From positions 1 through 64,000 of the forward strand of contig JAAYFI010000006.1 of the NCBI GenBank assembly GCA_012728315.1: a stretch of 64,000 nucleotides of DNA, read 5' to 3'. Positions within the stretch are counted from its first letter, which is position 1, and each line of letters opens with the position of its first letter. This document shows positions 38,161 to 49,034 of this stretch, piece by piece. Under the pieces are notes generated by a model. It was not told where the DNA came from and searched no databases. It saw nothing but the letters and a program-made list of their open reading frames with translations. Both the position numbers and the translations under genes were made by a program. Source of the stretch: Gammaproteobacteria bacterium (GTDB lineage: Bacteria; Pseudomonadota; Gammaproteobacteria; Pseudomonadales; Pseudomonadaceae).

Positions 38161-39603
38161 ATGTCCCGTACAGAAACTGATAGTTTAGGTGCCATTGAAG
38201 TTCCCGCTAACGCTTACTGGGGTGCGCAAACCCAGCGTTCTAAACAAAACTTCGCAATTGGCTCTCAGCCCATGCCAATTGCCGTCGTCCACGCTCTCGC
38301 TCACATTAAAAAAGCCGCAGCCCGTGTCAATGCGCGTCTAGGCGAGCTGCCACAAGATATCGCTACTTTAATCGAGCAGGCCGCCGATGAAGTGATCAGC
38401 GGCAAACTTGATGAGCACTTTCCTTTAGTGGTCTGGCAAACCGGTAGTGGCACGCAAACAAATATGAACGTCAATGAAGTGATTGCGGGACGTGCCAATG
38501 AAATTGCCGGTCAAGGCCGCGGCGGCAAATCCCCTGTACATCCGAACGATCATGTAAACCGCGCACAAAGCTCCAATGATTGCTTTCCAACAGCCATGCA
38601 TATTGCCGCACTGCAGGCTATCGAACATGATTTGTTTCCGGCAGTAAAAATGTTACGCGATGGTTTAGACCAACAAGCCCAGCGTTATGCCAATTTAGTA
38701 AAAACCGGCCGCACCCATATGATGGATGCAACCCCTATCACCTTTGGCCAAGAACTCTCTGCCTTTGTGGCACAACTGGATTACGCCACTCATGCCATTG
38801 AAGCCACTCTGCCCGCTGTAGGGCAACTGGCGCAAGGTGGAACCGCAGTGGGCACTGGCCTGAACGCCAATGCTAATTTTGCCGAGAATATTGCTCGGGA
38901 ATTGGCCTCAGCAACGCAACTCAAGCTGACCTCAGCAGCCAATAAATTTGCCGCATTAGCCGGACATGAGCCACTGGTGAGCTTATCGGGTGCTTTAAAA
39001 ACTTTAGCCGTAGCCTTAATGAAAATTGCCAATGACTTGCGCTTATTAGGCTCTGGCCCCCGCGCAGGTTTAGCAGAAGTACTCTTACCTGCCAATGAGC
39101 CAGGCAGCTCAATTATGCCAGGCAAAGTGAACCCGACCCAATGTGAAGCCCTGTCCATGCTCGCCTGCCAAGTTATGGGCAACGATGTCACCATTAACAT
39201 GGCAGCCAGTCACGGTCATTTACAGCTCAACGTATTTAAACCTGTGATTATTCACAATATCTTAGAATCCATTGAGCTGATGGCCGATGGCTGTCGCAAC
39301 TTCCAAGAGCATTGTGTGGCTGGCATGCAAGCCAATGAGCAGCAAATGGCAGACCACTTGGAAAATGGTTTGATGCTGGTCACTGCGCTGAATCGCCATA
39401 TTGGCTATGACAATGCGGCAAAAATCGCCAAGAAAGCCTACGAGGACAACTTGACGCTGCGCGCTGCTGCAATTGAGCTGGGTCTAGTCACGGACGAGCA
39501 ATTTAGCCAGTGGGTGCGCCCGGAGGATATGCTGCACCCCACACCAAGCACAGCCACCAGCACGCAACCTGGCTCACTGACACCACGCAGAAGCTGGTCA
39601 TAA
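38161..39603 (+). CDS. fumC: Class II fumarate hydratase
   Basis: A 480-residue fumarase/aspartase-family enzyme converting fumarate to malate without iron. The signature loop GSSIMPGKVNP is near residue 318. Other active-site segments are GSGTQTNMNVNEV, RAQSSNDCFPTA and KTGRTHMMDATP. The C-terminus runs about 20 residues past the usual RPEDML end with a Ser/Thr/Pro-rich tail (HPTPSTATSTQPGS...). The ATG at 38161 has GGAG 7 nt upstream; an ATG 6 nt earlier is too close to it. Confidence 0.96.
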   Translation: MSRTETDSLGAIEVPANAYWGAQTQRSKQNFAIGSQPMPIAVVHALAHIKKAAARVNARLGELPQDIATLIEQAADEVISGKLDEHFPLVVWQTGSGTQTNMNVNEVIAGRANEIAGQGRGGKSPVHPNDHVNRAQSSNDCFPTAMHIAALQAIEHDLFPAVKMLRDGLDQQAQRYANLVKTGRTHMMDATPITFGQELSAFVAQLDYATHAIEATLPAVGQLAQGGTAVGTGLNANANFAENIARELASATQLKLTSAANKFAALAGHEPLVSLSGALKTLAVALMKIANDLRLLGSGPRAGLAEVLLPANEPGSSIMPGKVNPTQCEALSMLACQVMGNDVTINMAASHGHLQLNVFKPVIIHNILESIELMADGCRNFQEHCVAGMQANEQQMADHLENGLMLVTALNRHIGYDNAAKIAKKAYEDNLTLRAAAIELGLVTDEQFSQWVRPEDMLHPTPSTATSTQPGSLTPRRSWS

Positions 39604-39616
39604 TAGAGCACGGCCT

Positions 39617-39639
39617 GAGCGGGCACAGAACGCCCGCTC
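39617..39639. terminator. Hairpin after fumC
   Basis: A perfect 8-bp GC-rich stem GAGCGGGC/GCCCGCTC with a 7-nt loop lies between the convergent fumC and pdxJ genes. There is no clear T run, so it may be a processing or pausing hairpin and not a classical terminator. Confidence 0.4.
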
Positions 39640-39697
39640 TACTAAAGCGCCGCCATACCCATAGAATACAGCAGCATACGCTGACGAGATGCGGGTT

Positions 39698-40444
39698 TTA
39701 GTGGCGCGTGGCCGCTGCTACGATCAGCGCTTTCATCTCAGCCACTGCAGCTGGAAAGCCGACAAATAGCGCATGCGCAATAATTGCATGGCCAATATTG
39801 AGCTCATTTATGCCAGGAATTGCCGCAATCGCTTCAACGTTATGGTAGTTCAAGCCATGTCCAGCATTCACCACTAAGCCCTGCTTTAACGAGAATTCAG
39901 CCGCTTTGCGCAGCAACTCTAACTGCACAGATTGCTCAGCCGTTGTGACGGCATCAGAGTAGTGCCCTGTATGCAGTTCAACGGTTGTGGCACCCACACG
40001 TTTGGCCGCTAAAATCTGCTGCTCTTCAGCATCAATAAAAATCGACACATCACAACCGGCAGCCTGCAAACGCTCCACAGCTACGGCAATGCGCGCTTCC
40101 TGCGCGACCACATCCAAACCACCTTCAGTGGTCAGCTCTTCACGAGTTTCTGGGACTAGGCACACATGCTCAGGGCGGATTTCTTCAGCTAAAGCTAACA
40201 TGGCCTCTGTCACGCCCATTTCAAAATTCATCGGTGTATGCATCACTTCACGCAACAGGCGCACATCACGTTCTTGAATATGCCGACGGTCCTCACGCAA
40301 ATGCACAGTAATGCCATCGGCACCGGCCTGCTCTGCATCTAACGCAGCTTTAACCGGATCAGGATAACGCGTGCCACGCGCCTCACGTACCGTTGCAATA
40401 TGGTCAATATTTACACCTAACAAAATACGCTTATTCAAATTCAT
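39698..40444 (-). CDS. pdxJ: Pyridoxine 5'-phosphate synthase
   Basis: A 248-residue TIM-barrel enzyme joining 3-amino-2-oxopropyl phosphate and deoxyxylulose phosphate in vitamin B6 synthesis. Recognised from [17 protein letters not shown] at the start, [14 protein letters not shown], and [12 protein letters not shown]. The start ATG overlaps the recO stop as TGATG; a GTG 3 nt earlier is less likely. It closes the era-recO-pdxJ end of the block. Confidence 0.97.
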   Translation of the reverse strand: MNLNKRILLGVNIDHIATVREARGTRYPDPVKAALDAEQAGADGITVHLREDRRHIQERDVRLLREVMHTPMNFEMGVTEAMLALAEEIRPEHVCLVPETREELTTEGGLDVVAQEARIAVAVERLQAAGCDVSIFIDAEEQQILAAKRVGATTVELHTGHYSDAVTTAEQSVQLELLRKAAEFSLKQGLVVNAGHGLNYHNVEAIAAIPGINELNIGHAIIAHALFVGFPAAVAEMKALIVAAATRH

Positions 40445-41130
40445 CACATGGACCCTTTTTGTGCTAAAAACAATTCACGACTCATCAGCGGACGCCCGCC
40501 TAAGTGGGCAGCCAATGCCTGACGCATTAAGCGTTTTGCAGTATGTAAAACAGCAGCTTGCTGCCAATCAGCAGTGGATAACGCCAAAATATCTGCCCCC
40601 AAAAACACCCCAGGTCGAAATTGCGCTACCGCCTCAAAACCACTTTCAGGCACTAGACGATACAACATTTGCTCCTGTAATGCCTGTCCAGCAATATCCA
40701 CTTCAAAAGAAAAACCGTAGCCCAGTTGCTCAAGCAAACGCCACTCAAAGGTTCGCAGTAAAGGCTCAACCGCTAAGCCATGCGCCAAACCTTTAACCGT
40801 CAGCATGTAGTGCTCAAACAAGATCGGTTGCGGATCATGCAATGGTAATAAGCGCATCAACAGCTCATTCAGATACATGGCGCAAAACAGCGCATGGCCC
40901 TGCAAAAAATTAAACTCACCAGCAGGCTCAATACGACTGATGCTTTTTAATTCAGTGCGGCCACGTAATTCGATCTCCAGTAAAGAAAAAGGCCGCGCCA
41001 CGCTGCCCAGCTTGCCGCGCGCGCCTCGCAATACTGCACGTAAACGGCCCGCCGCGGTAAAGACATCCATTAACGCGCTGGTTTCTTTATAGGGACGGCT
41101 GTGCAAAATAAAGGCTAAGGACGACTGCAT
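40444..41130 (-). CDS. recO: DNA repair protein RecO
   Basis: A 228-residue RecO: N-terminal OB fold ([34 protein letters not shown]) and a helical C-terminal domain. RecO loads RecA with RecF/RecR at gaps. The order rnc-era-recO-pdxJ is the standard gammaproteobacterial cluster. Coupled to pdxJ. Confidence 0.96.
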   Translation of the reverse strand: MQSSLAFILHSRPYKETSALMDVFTAAGRLRAVLRGARGKLGSVARPFSLLEIELRGRTELKSISRIEPAGEFNFLQGHALFCAMYLNELLMRLLPLHDPQPILFEHYMLTVKGLAHGLAVEPLLRTFEWRLLEQLGYGFSFEVDIAGQALQEQMLYRLVPESGFEAVAQFRPGVFLGADILALSTADWQQAAVLHTAKRLMRQALAAHLGGRPLMSRELFLAQKGSM

Positions 41131-41184
41131 TATTCAGCCTCTTGAGTACATGCGCTCCAGAACAGAGCGCATGCGATATAGCTA

Positions 41185-42084
41185 TCAATACTCTTGATAA
41201 CCCAGTGAACGCAGGGCGCGCTCATCATCAGACCAACCGCCTTTCACTTTAACCCATAAGTTCAGCATGATCTTCGAGCCAAATAAGGTTTCCATATCTT
41301 TACGGGCATCTTGGCCAATGCGCTTAATACGCTCGCCTTTATCACCAATAATAATTTTCTTCTGCCCTTCGCGCTCAACCAAAATCAAGGCATGGATATG
41401 CAAAATGCGTCCCTCTTGCTTAAACTCCTCAATTTCCACGGTAATCTGATAGGGCAATTCAGCACCCAATTGACGCATAATTTTTTCACGCACCAATTCA
41501 GCAGCCAAAAACCGACTCGAGCGATCAGTAATTTGATCTTCGGGAAAATAATGCTCGCTTTCCGGCAAGTATTCGGCAACCAAGCGCTCAAGGGTATCCA
41601 GATTTTGCCCATGCAAAGCCGACATAGGCACAATTTGCGCATTGGGTAATTTCTGCGACAACCACGCAAGGTGTGCGAGCAATTGGCTTTTATCCTCTAA
41701 GCGGTCAGCTTTATTGACGGCAATAATTAATGGGCACGTCAGGTGTTTAATCCGCTCAAAGACCATTTCATCTTCTTCAGTCCAACGCATGCGGTCAACT
41801 ACAAAAATAGCCACATCAACGTCTTTTAATGCTGTTAATGCACTGCGATTCATAAAGCGATTCAGCGCAGTTTGACCACCAATATGCAGGCCCGGAGTAT
41901 CCACATACACCGCTTGCACAGCACCTTCGGTTTTAATGCCGAGCATATTGTGCCGAGTGGTTTGCGGCTTGCGCGAAGTAATGGCGAGTTTTTGCCCTAA
42001 AATATGGTTAACCAGTGTGGACTTACCCACATTGGGGCGACCTACAACCGCCACATAGCCACAACGTGTTACTTGTTCAGTCAT
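41185..42084 (-). CDS. era: GTPase Era
   Basis: A 299-residue essential GTPase that assists 30S ribosome maturation. The G1 motif GRPNVGKST (residues 15-23), DTPG, NKAD and a C-terminal KH domain ([13 protein letters not shown]) are all present. Its ATG overlaps the end of rnc by 8 nt. Confidence 0.98.
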   Translation of the reverse strand: MTEQVTRCGYVAVVGRPNVGKSTLVNHILGQKLAITSRKPQTTRHNMLGIKTEGAVQAVYVDTPGLHIGGQTALNRFMNRSALTALKDVDVAIFVVDRMRWTEEDEMVFERIKHLTCPLIIAVNKADRLEDKSQLLAHLAWLSQKLPNAQIVPMSALHGQNLDTLERLVAEYLPESEHYFPEDQITDRSSRFLAAELVREKIMRQLGAELPYQITVEIEEFKQEGRILHIHALILVEREGQKKIIIGDKGERIKRIGQDARKDMETLFGSKIMLNLWVKVKGGWSDDERALRSLGYQEY

Positions 42085-42772
42085 GCTGATGATTACTCTC
42101 TATCCCCAGTGCCACCAGTGCTAAGGACGCAGCCACTTGCTCGGCAATGCGTCGACTTGCACCCTGACCACGGGTTTTTTCATTAAGTAAGCTTACTTGG
42201 CATTCCACGTAAAAAGTGCGGCAATGCGGCTCGCCCTGAATATCGACTACTTCATACTGCGGCAGCTCGGTGCTGCGCGACTGTAAAAATTCTTGTAGTC
42301 GTGTTTTTGGATCTTTATTGGTATCAACCAAGGTCAGCTCAGAAAACTGTTGCTCAAGCCACGTCAAGACACGCTTGCGGGCCTCATCCATATTGGAGTC
42401 TAAGTAAATCGCGCCAATAATAGCTTCAGTGGTGTCAGCAAGAATGGAATCTCGTCGAAACCCACCGCTTTTTAACTCGCCTGAGCCTAAACGCAGGTAC
42501 TCACCTAAACCAAAACCACGTGCTAATACCGCTAGCGTTTCACCTTTGACTAAACGTGAACGTAAGCGTGATAGCTGGCCTTCTTTAGCCTGCGGAAAAT
42601 GATGAAACAGTGCCTCTCCCGCGACAAAGTTTAAAATTGCATCCCCTAAAAACTCTAAACGCTCGTTATTACGCCCTGCAAAACTGCGGTGCGTTAAGGC
42701 TAAGGTGAGTAGGCTTGAGTCTTTAAAGGTATAGCCAATTTTTTTCTGTAAAATCAGTAATGAATCACTCAC
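42077..42772 (-). CDS. rnc: Ribonuclease III
   Basis: A 231-residue double-strand RNase. The catalytic signature [12 protein letters not shown] lies near residue 36, with a second acidic cluster [13 protein letters not shown] near 115. The C-terminal double-stranded-RNA-binding domain runs from [11 protein letters not shown] to the end. Start overlaps the DUF4845 gene stop by 4 nt. Confidence 0.98.
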   Translation of the reverse strand: MSDSLLILQKKIGYTFKDSSLLTLALTHRSFAGRNNERLEFLGDAILNFVAGEALFHHFPQAKEGQLSRLRSRLVKGETLAVLARGFGLGEYLRLGSGELKSGGFRRDSILADTTEAIIGAIYLDSNMDEARKRVLTWLEQQFSELTLVDTNKDPKTRLQEFLQSRSTELPQYEVVDIQGEPHCRTFYVECQVSLLNEKTRGQGASRRIAEQVAASLALVALGIESNHQHD

Positions 42773-43152
42773 TGGGCACGCACACGGTATTCTTTATCAA
42801 AAGTGACCACCAAATCGATGTTTTTAATCAGCGGTTCACGCTGCTCATATTTAAGATGCACTAGGAAATCATTATTACTCTTAGTGACAGTCATAATATC
42901 ATCCAATTTCAAATCACGGATGCTATTGACCTGCATACTTTTGCTGATATGGCTGTAAAAATCACCAACAGATTGAATCATAGTGCCCGCTGCCTTATCG
43001 CGCTCCACCGCCATAATAGCGTTCTCTAGTGCTTTATTGTCCATGTAGTGCGGGATCAGTTTAAAGGCTGCGCTCGCAAAAAACGCAACCAGCACTAAAA
43101 TCAGCAGCCAACTAAAAAAAGACATTCCCTGTTGTGCCCTAATATTCTGCAT
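42769..43152 (-). CDS. DUF4845 family membrane protein
   Basis: A 127-residue protein with one N-terminal membrane helix ([18 protein letters not shown]) preceded by RAQQGMSF, then a periplasmic domain. The DUF4845 family sits between lepB and rnc throughout Pseudomonas; function unknown. The ATG at 43152 has AGAGG upstream; 13 extra upstream codons look spurious. Confidence 0.85.
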   Translation of the reverse strand: MQNIRAQQGMSFFSWLLILVLVAFFASAAFKLIPHYMDNKALENAIMAVERDKAAGTMIQSVGDFYSHISKSMQVNSIRDLKLDDIMTVTKSNNDFLVHLKYEQREPLIKNIDLVVTFDKEYRVRAQ

Positions 43153-43241
43153 AGCAACCTCTGCTTTTTTATTAATGTTAATGCACTTCAATCAGCAGTG
43201 CGCTCGCAATACTAAGAGCAGAACGCACACTGGCTGTCTAT

Positions 43242-44093
43242 TTAGTGAATCAGACCAACGCGACTGAAGCTCGGCAACATGCTGAACTTCGGATCAGGCC
43301 ACGTCAGCCAAATGGCAAACGCCTTACCGACAATATATTCATCCGGAACCATGCCTTGCAACTCAAAAGGTATGCTTGGATCATCCCAGTAGCGGCTATC
43401 TTTTGAGTTATCGCGGTTATCACCCATCATAAAATAATGGTCTGCCGGCACGCGCCACTCACGAGTGGGCTCGACACGGCGACGCATTTCTTTACGGATA
43501 TGATGCTCTTGCTCACCAAGCTTTTCCGTATATAAACGCGCACTGCCTAAACTGCCCGGCTCTTCACCTATAAAGGTTTCAGACACAGGCGTCCCATTGA
43601 CTAAAATTCTTTTATCAGCGGTATACGTAATGATGTCACCGGGCAAGCCCACGACGCGTTTAATGTAATTAATACGCGTGTCTTCTGGGTACTTGAAGAC
43701 CATCACATCACCACGTTTTGGATCACTGACCTCAATGATTTTCTTATCAATCACCGGCAAGCGGATACCGTAAGAAAACTTATTCACCAGAATAAAGTCA
43801 CCGACTTCCAAGGTGGGTATCATTGATCCTGAGGGAATCTGAAACGGCTCAACAATAAATGAGCGCAATACAAACACCACAGCTAAGACTGGAAAAAATG
43901 ATTTTCCATACTCAATTAAAAGCGGTTCTTTGTTGAGGCGCTCATGCACTTCGGAGTTAAAAGCAACCGCTTCTTTTTCGTATTGAGCCACAGCCGCACG
44001 CCGACGTGGAGCAAAATACACCACATCGAGCAAAGCTAAGAAGCCAGACACAGCTACAGCAATGGCTAATATCAATGGAAAGTTAAACGCCAT
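43242..44093 (-). CDS. lepB: Signal peptidase I
   Basis: A 283-residue inner-membrane protease that removes Sec/Tat signal peptides. N-terminal anchors are followed by the catalytic Ser in PSGSMIPTL (about residue 92) and the general-base Lys in YIKRVVGLPGD (about 147); MMGDNRDNSKDSRYW completes the family boxes. Begins 3 nt after lepA ends. Confidence 0.98.
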   Translation of the reverse strand: MAFNFPLILAIAVAVSGFLALLDVVYFAPRRRAAVAQYEKEAVAFNSEVHERLNKEPLLIEYGKSFFPVLAVVFVLRSFIVEPFQIPSGSMIPTLEVGDFILVNKFSYGIRLPVIDKKIIEVSDPKRGDVMVFKYPEDTRINYIKRVVGLPGDIITYTADKRILVNGTPVSETFIGEEPGSLGSARLYTEKLGEQEHHIRKEMRRRVEPTREWRVPADHYFMMGDNRDNSKDSRYWDDPSIPFELQGMVPDEYIVGKAFAIWLTWPDPKFSMLPSFSRVGLIH

Positions 44094-44096
44094 GGG

Positions 44097-45896
44097 CTAG
44101 TCATCCACTCTGAGTACTGCAAGGAAGGCTTCTTGTGGAATTTCCACGTTACCCACTTGCTTCATCCTTTTCTTACCCGCTTTTTGCTTTTCTAATAGTT
44201 TGCGCTTACGGCTCACATCACCACCGTAGCACTTAGCCAATACGTTTTTGCGTAAGGCTTTTACGTTGGTTCGCGCCACAACTTGCCCACCCAATGCGGC
44301 TTGAATGGCCACATCATACATCTGCCGCGGAATCAGCTCTCGCATTTTTTCCACCAACAACCGTCCTTTAGCAGCAGCCTCGTCACGGTGCACAATCAAA
44401 GCTAAAGCGTCCACTGATTCGCCATTAATCAATACATCTAAGCGCGACAGTTTTGACGCTTGGTAACGATCAAAACTGTAGTCCAAAGATGCATAACCAC
44501 GGCTCACCGATTTCAAGCGATCAAAGAAATCCATCACCACTTCATTCATCGGCAACTCATAGACCAATTGCACTTGATTACCTAAGAAATGCATATCGAC
44601 CTGCACACCACGTTTATCGATGCAAAGTGTAATAACACTACCCAGGTGTTCTTGTGGAACCAAAATAGTTGCTTTAACAATCGGCTCACGCATTTCTTCA
44701 ATCAGTGAAGGGTCAGGCATACGTGATGGGTTATCAACGTATATGATTTCACCGTTTTTCTTGACGATTTCATAGATTACCGTTGGTGCTGTAGTAATCA
44801 GATCTAAATCGTATTCACGCTCCAGACGCTCTTGAATGATCTCCATATGCAGCATGCCGAGGAAACCAATACGAAAACCAAAACCCAAAGCATCCGAGCT
44901 TTCTGGCTCATACTCTAAAGCGGCATCGTTAAGGGTGAGCTTTTCTAGGGCATCACGAAAATCTTCAAAATCATCGGCACTCACCGGGAACAAACCTGCA
45001 TACACCTGAGGTTTAACGCGCTGGAATCCCGGCAACATATCCACATCTGGGGTGTTGGATAAGGTTAAGGTATCGCCCACTGGCGCACCTTGAATATCTT
45101 TAATGCCGGCAATAATAAAGCCAACCTCACCCGCTTTAAGCTCTTTGGTTTGCGTAAGCTTTGGATTAAACAAACCAACGCTGTCCACTTGGTGAACGCG
45201 GCCGGTAGATTTAACCAAGACTTTATCGCCTTTCTTAATGCGCCCGTGCTTGATACGCACTAAGGACACCACACCCAGGTAGTTATCAAACCAAGAGTCA
45301 ATAATCAGCGCTTGCAGCGGTGCATCAATTTCGCCCACCGGCGGTGGAATCACTTGCACTAAACGCTCAAGAACTTCATCGACACCTAAGCCTGTTTTCG
45401 CACTGCAAGTCACCGCGTCCGTCGCGTCAATGCCAATTACATGCTCAATTTCTTCTTGCACGCGGATTGGATCAGCCTGTGGCAAATCAATCTTATTGAG
45501 CACAGGCATGACTTCAAGACCCTGTTCAATGGCGGTATAGCAGTTCGCCACCGACTGTGCCTCCACACCTTGTCCAGCATCAACGACCAGCAGCGCACCT
45601 TCACAGGCAGCCAGCGAGCGGCTCACCTCATAACTGAAGTCAACGTGACCGGGTGTATCAATAAAGTTCAACTGATAGGTCTTACCGTCTTTAGCGGTAT
45701 AGTTCAAAGTTACACTTTTAGCTTTAATGGTAATGCCCCGTTCACGCTCGAGGTCCATAGAATCCAAGACCCGAGACTCCATCTCACGCTCGGTCAAGCC
45801 ACCGCACATTTGAATAAAGCGGTCGGCCAGAGTGGATTTACCATGGTCGATATGGGCAATAATGGAAAAATTACGGATATGACTCAAGTCACTCAC
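44097..45896 (-). CDS. lepA: Elongation factor 4 (LepA)
   Basis: A 599-residue translational GTPase that acts on ribosomes during initiation or under stress. G motifs [18 protein letters not shown] and NKIDLPQA are intact. The C-terminal LepA-specific domain ends [26 protein letters not shown]. First gene of a lepA-lepB unit, as in other Pseudomonas. Confidence 0.98.
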   Translation of the reverse strand: MSDLSHIRNFSIIAHIDHGKSTLADRFIQMCGGLTEREMESRVLDSMDLERERGITIKAKSVTLNYTAKDGKTYQLNFIDTPGHVDFSYEVSRSLAACEGALLVVDAGQGVEAQSVANCYTAIEQGLEVMPVLNKIDLPQADPIRVQEEIEHVIGIDATDAVTCSAKTGLGVDEVLERLVQVIPPPVGEIDAPLQALIIDSWFDNYLGVVSLVRIKHGRIKKGDKVLVKSTGRVHQVDSVGLFNPKLTQTKELKAGEVGFIIAGIKDIQGAPVGDTLTLSNTPDVDMLPGFQRVKPQVYAGLFPVSADDFEDFRDALEKLTLNDAALEYEPESSDALGFGFRIGFLGMLHMEIIQERLEREYDLDLITTAPTVIYEIVKKNGEIIYVDNPSRMPDPSLIEEMREPIVKATILVPQEHLGSVITLCIDKRGVQVDMHFLGNQVQLVYELPMNEVVMDFFDRLKSVSRGYASLDYSFDRYQASKLSRLDVLINGESVDALALIVHRDEAAAKGRLLVEKMRELIPRQMYDVAIQAALGGQVVARTNVKALRKNVLAKCYGGDVSRKRKLLEKQKAGKKRMKQVGNVEIPQEAFLAVLRVDD

Positions 45897-46031
45897 AGAA
45901 CATCACTCTACAATTCAGTCCGTCAGCCGATTGCCAACAGAAAATAGTCAGAGAGTTTACCTGATTTGTAGCCTCCAAGTCATCTATCACATGATTTAGC
46001 GCTAAAACACAAAACGGCACAAACGCCAGAT

Positions 46032-46065
46032 ACTAAAAAAGCGACACAAAGGTCGCTTTTTTAGT
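46032..46065. terminator. Bidirectional-looking terminator after mucD
   Basis: A perfect 14-bp inverted repeat ACTAAAAAAGCGAC/GTCGCTTTTTTAGT with a 6-nt loop gives a GC stem and a U run in either direction. It lies between the mucD stop and the lepA start on the same strand, so it separates the algU operon from lepAB. Confidence 0.85.
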
Positions 46066-46139
46066 GCTGCAGTCAGCTCTTAATCTCAACAGCCAAAGCT
46101 ATAAAACAGCATGGCAATACAAAGAGCCTTATATCTCAC

Positions 46140-47576
46140 TCAGTTGGCTAACTTAAAAGTGATAAAACTGGCACGGCCTTGACGCAAAACGCGCATCGAC
46201 AATGAGCGATTAGCCGGTAGCTCTTGAGCAATTTTGGTAAAAGTTTTTGCCGAATCTATCACTTGATTATTTAAGTGGGTGATTACATCACCTGGGCGTA
46301 AACCAATCATGGCCGCGGCGCCCTCTTGAACCTCTTGAATAACCACGCCACCCTGCAAATCAATGGCTTTCTTTTGTTCAGCAGTTAAATCAGCCACAGT
46401 CATACCTAAGCGATTGTTTGTGCTGACATTGCCCTGGCTATCAGCCAGTGACATTTCCTCACCTTCATTGGGTAAAGCGCCCACTTTAACTTTTAAGGTT
46501 TTGCGTGTGCCTTCACGCATAACCACAAGCGTTACTGTCTGGCCTGGCTTTACCGAACCGATCAAGTGCGGTAAATCAGCCGACATGACGACAGGGTGAT
46601 CATTCATGCTTAAAATCACATCACCGACCTGCAGGCCGCTTTTATCTGCTGGACCATTTTCCAAAACTTGCGCAACCAGTGCGCCAGCTGGCTTTTCAAG
46701 ACCAAATGACTCAGCTAAATCCTTATTAACCTCCTGAATCACCACACCCAACCAGCCGCGATCAACTTTGCCGCTGCTTTTAAGCTGTTCGGCAACATCC
46801 ATCGCCACTTCCATAGGGATCGCAAAAGACAGCCCCATAAAACCGCCGGAACGAGTGAAGATCTGCGAGTTAATACCCACCACTTCACCATTTAAATTAA
46901 ACAACGGGCCACCCGAGTTACCTGGGTTAATTGCCACATCGGTTTGGATAAAGGGCACATAGTTGTCGTTTGGTAAATTACGGCCTTTGGCTGAAACGAT
47001 ACCTGCCGTCACCGAGTGATCAAAACCAAAAGGTGAGCCTATCGCCAAGACCCACTCACCCACTTTTAAGTCTTTCGATTTACCCAACTTGACCGTTGGT
47101 AAGTTTTTACCTTCAACCTTAAGTAAAGCCACATCGGTGCGTGGGTCGGTTCCGATAAGTTTGGCTTGCAACTCACTGCGGTCGGTTAAGCGCACGATAA
47201 TTTCATCCGCATCGGCAATCACATGATTATTGGTGAGGACATAGCCGTCTTCAGAAATAATAAAACCAGAGCCTAAAGATTGTGCTTCGCGCTGACGCCC
47301 TTTATTGCGTCCCTGAGGATCGCGCGGCATAGGTAAGCTACGCTCAAAGAACTCTCTAAAAATGGGCGGCAGACCTTCTAAATCAGGAATAGCATGAAAA
47401 CCACCCGCTGCGGTTTGTGCCTGTACCGTTTGGCGCGTACTAATGTTAACCACCGCAGGCGCGGATTCTTCAACTAAGACGGTAAAGTCCGGCAACTGTG
47501 CTTGCGCTGTCGATATAAACAGCAACATAAACGCAGTGCATGCACTTATAAACAATGTCATTTTCTTCTGCGACAT
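46140..47576 (-). CDS. mucD: Periplasmic serine protease MucD (DegP/HtrA family)
   Basis: A 478-residue HtrA protease. It has a signal peptide (to AQA), a trypsin-like domain with His in LTNNHVIADAD, Asp in RTDVALLKV and Ser in NPGNSGGPLF, then two PDZ domains. In Pseudomonas MucD degrades misfolded envelope proteins and restrains AlgU activity. The ATG at 47576 has GGAG 7 nt upstream. Last gene of algU-mucABCD. Confidence 0.96.
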   Translation of the reverse strand: MSQKKMTLFISACTAFMLLFISTAQAQLPDFTVLVEESAPAVVNISTRQTVQAQTAAGGFHAIPDLEGLPPIFREFFERSLPMPRDPQGRNKGRQREAQSLGSGFIISEDGYVLTNNHVIADADEIIVRLTDRSELQAKLIGTDPRTDVALLKVEGKNLPTVKLGKSKDLKVGEWVLAIGSPFGFDHSVTAGIVSAKGRNLPNDNYVPFIQTDVAINPGNSGGPLFNLNGEVVGINSQIFTRSGGFMGLSFAIPMEVAMDVAEQLKSSGKVDRGWLGVVIQEVNKDLAESFGLEKPAGALVAQVLENGPADKSGLQVGDVILSMNDHPVVMSADLPHLIGSVKPGQTVTLVVMREGTRKTLKVKVGALPNEGEEMSLADSQGNVSTNNRLGMTVADLTAEQKKAIDLQGGVVIQEVQEGAAAMIGLRPGDVITHLNNQVIDSAKTFTKIAQELPANRSLSMRVLRQGRASFITFKLAN

Positions 47577-47596
47577 AATATTCTCCACTCTTAAAA

Positions 47597-48055
47597 TCAA
47601 ACTTCAAGCGCAGGACTCAAAGCAATATGAGCTTTGATCACCACAGGTTGCAATGCAGCTTCATCAATAAATCGGTGACTGCAATAGCGCACGCCAACGC
47701 AACCGAACAGAAAGCCTAATACGGCTGCAAAAATAATCCACAGCTCAGCAGCGTTCAAGGCATGCGCAGCAAAAGCAGCGGCAAACATCAACAACAACGG
47801 CAGCAGGTAAACCAAAAAAGCGCTGCGCACCAATGACTGCTCAGAAATCGCCAAAATGACTTGATCCCCCTCACGCAAACTCAAATCAGAACGCGCCTTG
47901 ACGGTGTGTACTTTACTATCAGCTGTCAGCGCCGTTAGGATGCCTTGTCCGCAGGCTGCTTTCGCTGAGCAGCTGCCGCAGGTTGTTTTACGCTGAGTTG
48001 CGACCCAAACACCATCAGCCTCAACCGCAACAACCACACCGGCTTCTTCAATCAT
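47597..48055 (-). CDS. mucC: RseC/MucC family regulator
   Basis: A 152-residue inner-membrane protein with the N-terminal four-cysteine motif CGSCSAKAACGQG (residues about 27-39) and two membrane helices (SAFLVYLLPLLLMFAA and AELWIIFAAVLGFLFG). RseC/MucC proteins modulate sigma-E activity and are linked to redox or Fe-S functions. The start MIEEAGVVV at 48055 fits the family and overlaps mucB by 8 nt. Confidence 0.93.
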   Translation of the reverse strand: MIEEAGVVVAVEADGVWVATQRKTTCGSCSAKAACGQGILTALTADSKVHTVKARSDLSLREGDQVILAISEQSLVRSAFLVYLLPLLLMFAAAFAAHALNAAELWIIFAAVLGFLFGCVGVRYCSHRFIDEAALQPVVIKAHIALSPALEV

Positions 48056-49031
48056 CAGCTTGCTCCTGACCGGCATGCATAGACAAAGCAATGCGTTCAG
48101 CGCTGCCAATCGGAATTTCACCTACAACAGTCACCATTAGATTTTCAGCGCCTTGTACAACTTTTCGAGAGACCACTGCGGTAGGACCGAGCTGACGACG
48201 CCCGCCTTCCACTTCAAGGTTATCTACATTTTCATAGAAGACTGAAAAGTGCGTCAAGCCATCGGAGTAGACCTGGCTGAGCACATAACTGGCATTATTA
48301 GCCGCTGGCTGAAAGTGACTTTTAAGCAATTTAAAACCTGGGGGAATCCAGTGCACTGTCCAGTTTTTCGTATTTTTTTCTGTATCGGTAACAACCGCAG
48401 CTTTGCTGACGGGTAAACAGTTGGCACTGCCCAACAATGCCTGTGACTCTTCTGCCGAGATTGAGTCTGACTCGGCTTCAAACTGAACAAATTGCAAGCG
48501 TTCTAACAGCTGCCCCTGCTCATTCAATAGCAGTGTTTTTAAAGGAATGGCCGTTGCTTGGTCAATATAAATCTCAACCGGGTAGCGATGCTGATCTAAA
48601 GGTGAAAACAACAGCACTGTGGTCATACGCCCAGCTTCTCTTGATTCACCAAGCAGCAAAACCTCATACCACTCCTGCAACTGCTGGGTTTTAATGGCTT
48701 CTGTAGGCCAGAGATCAACCACTGCTAAGGCATCAGCAATGGTCGCACTCATACACGTCACTTGCCCATCAACACGGACCATTTCATGCGCCGGCCCATT
48801 CAACTGCACAAAGCGCTCAACCCTTTGTCCGGCCGGATTAATATGACGCCAAACTTGATGAGTTAAAAAGGAACCTTTGCGCTCATAGATAAAAGTACCT
48901 TGATAGCTTTGTGTATCACGCGCACTTTGTAAGCGCTGCAGCCATTGATCTGCAGCCGACTCCACTGCATATGCCTGTCCTGCTAACAGCACCCACAACG
49001 CAGCACCTGAGCAAAGAAGCTTTATCCGCAT
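48048..49031 (-). CDS. mucB: Sigma factor AlgU regulator MucB (RseB family)
   Basis: A 327-residue periplasmic protein with a signal peptide (to AYA) and the two-domain RseB layout (YQGTFIYERKGSF near residue 40; HFSVFYENVD in the C-terminal domain). MucB binds periplasmic MucA and shields it from proteolysis; misplaced lipopolysaccharide relieves this. Lies 3 nt after mucA. Confidence 0.95.
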   Translation of the reverse strand: MRIKLLCSGAALWVLLAGQAYAVESAADQWLQRLQSARDTQSYQGTFIYERKGSFLTHQVWRHINPAGQRVERFVQLNGPAHEMVRVDGQVTCMSATIADALAVVDLWPTEAIKTQQLQEWYEVLLLGESREAGRMTTVLLFSPLDQHRYPVEIYIDQATAIPLKTLLLNEQGQLLERLQFVQFEAESDSISAEESQALLGSANCLPVSKAAVVTDTEKNTKNWTVHWIPPGFKLLKSHFQPAANNASYVLSQVYSDGLTHFSVFYENVDNLEVEGGRRQLGPTAVVSRKVVQGAENLMVTVVGEIPIGSAERIALSMHAGQEQADD

Positions 49032-49034
49032 CCG

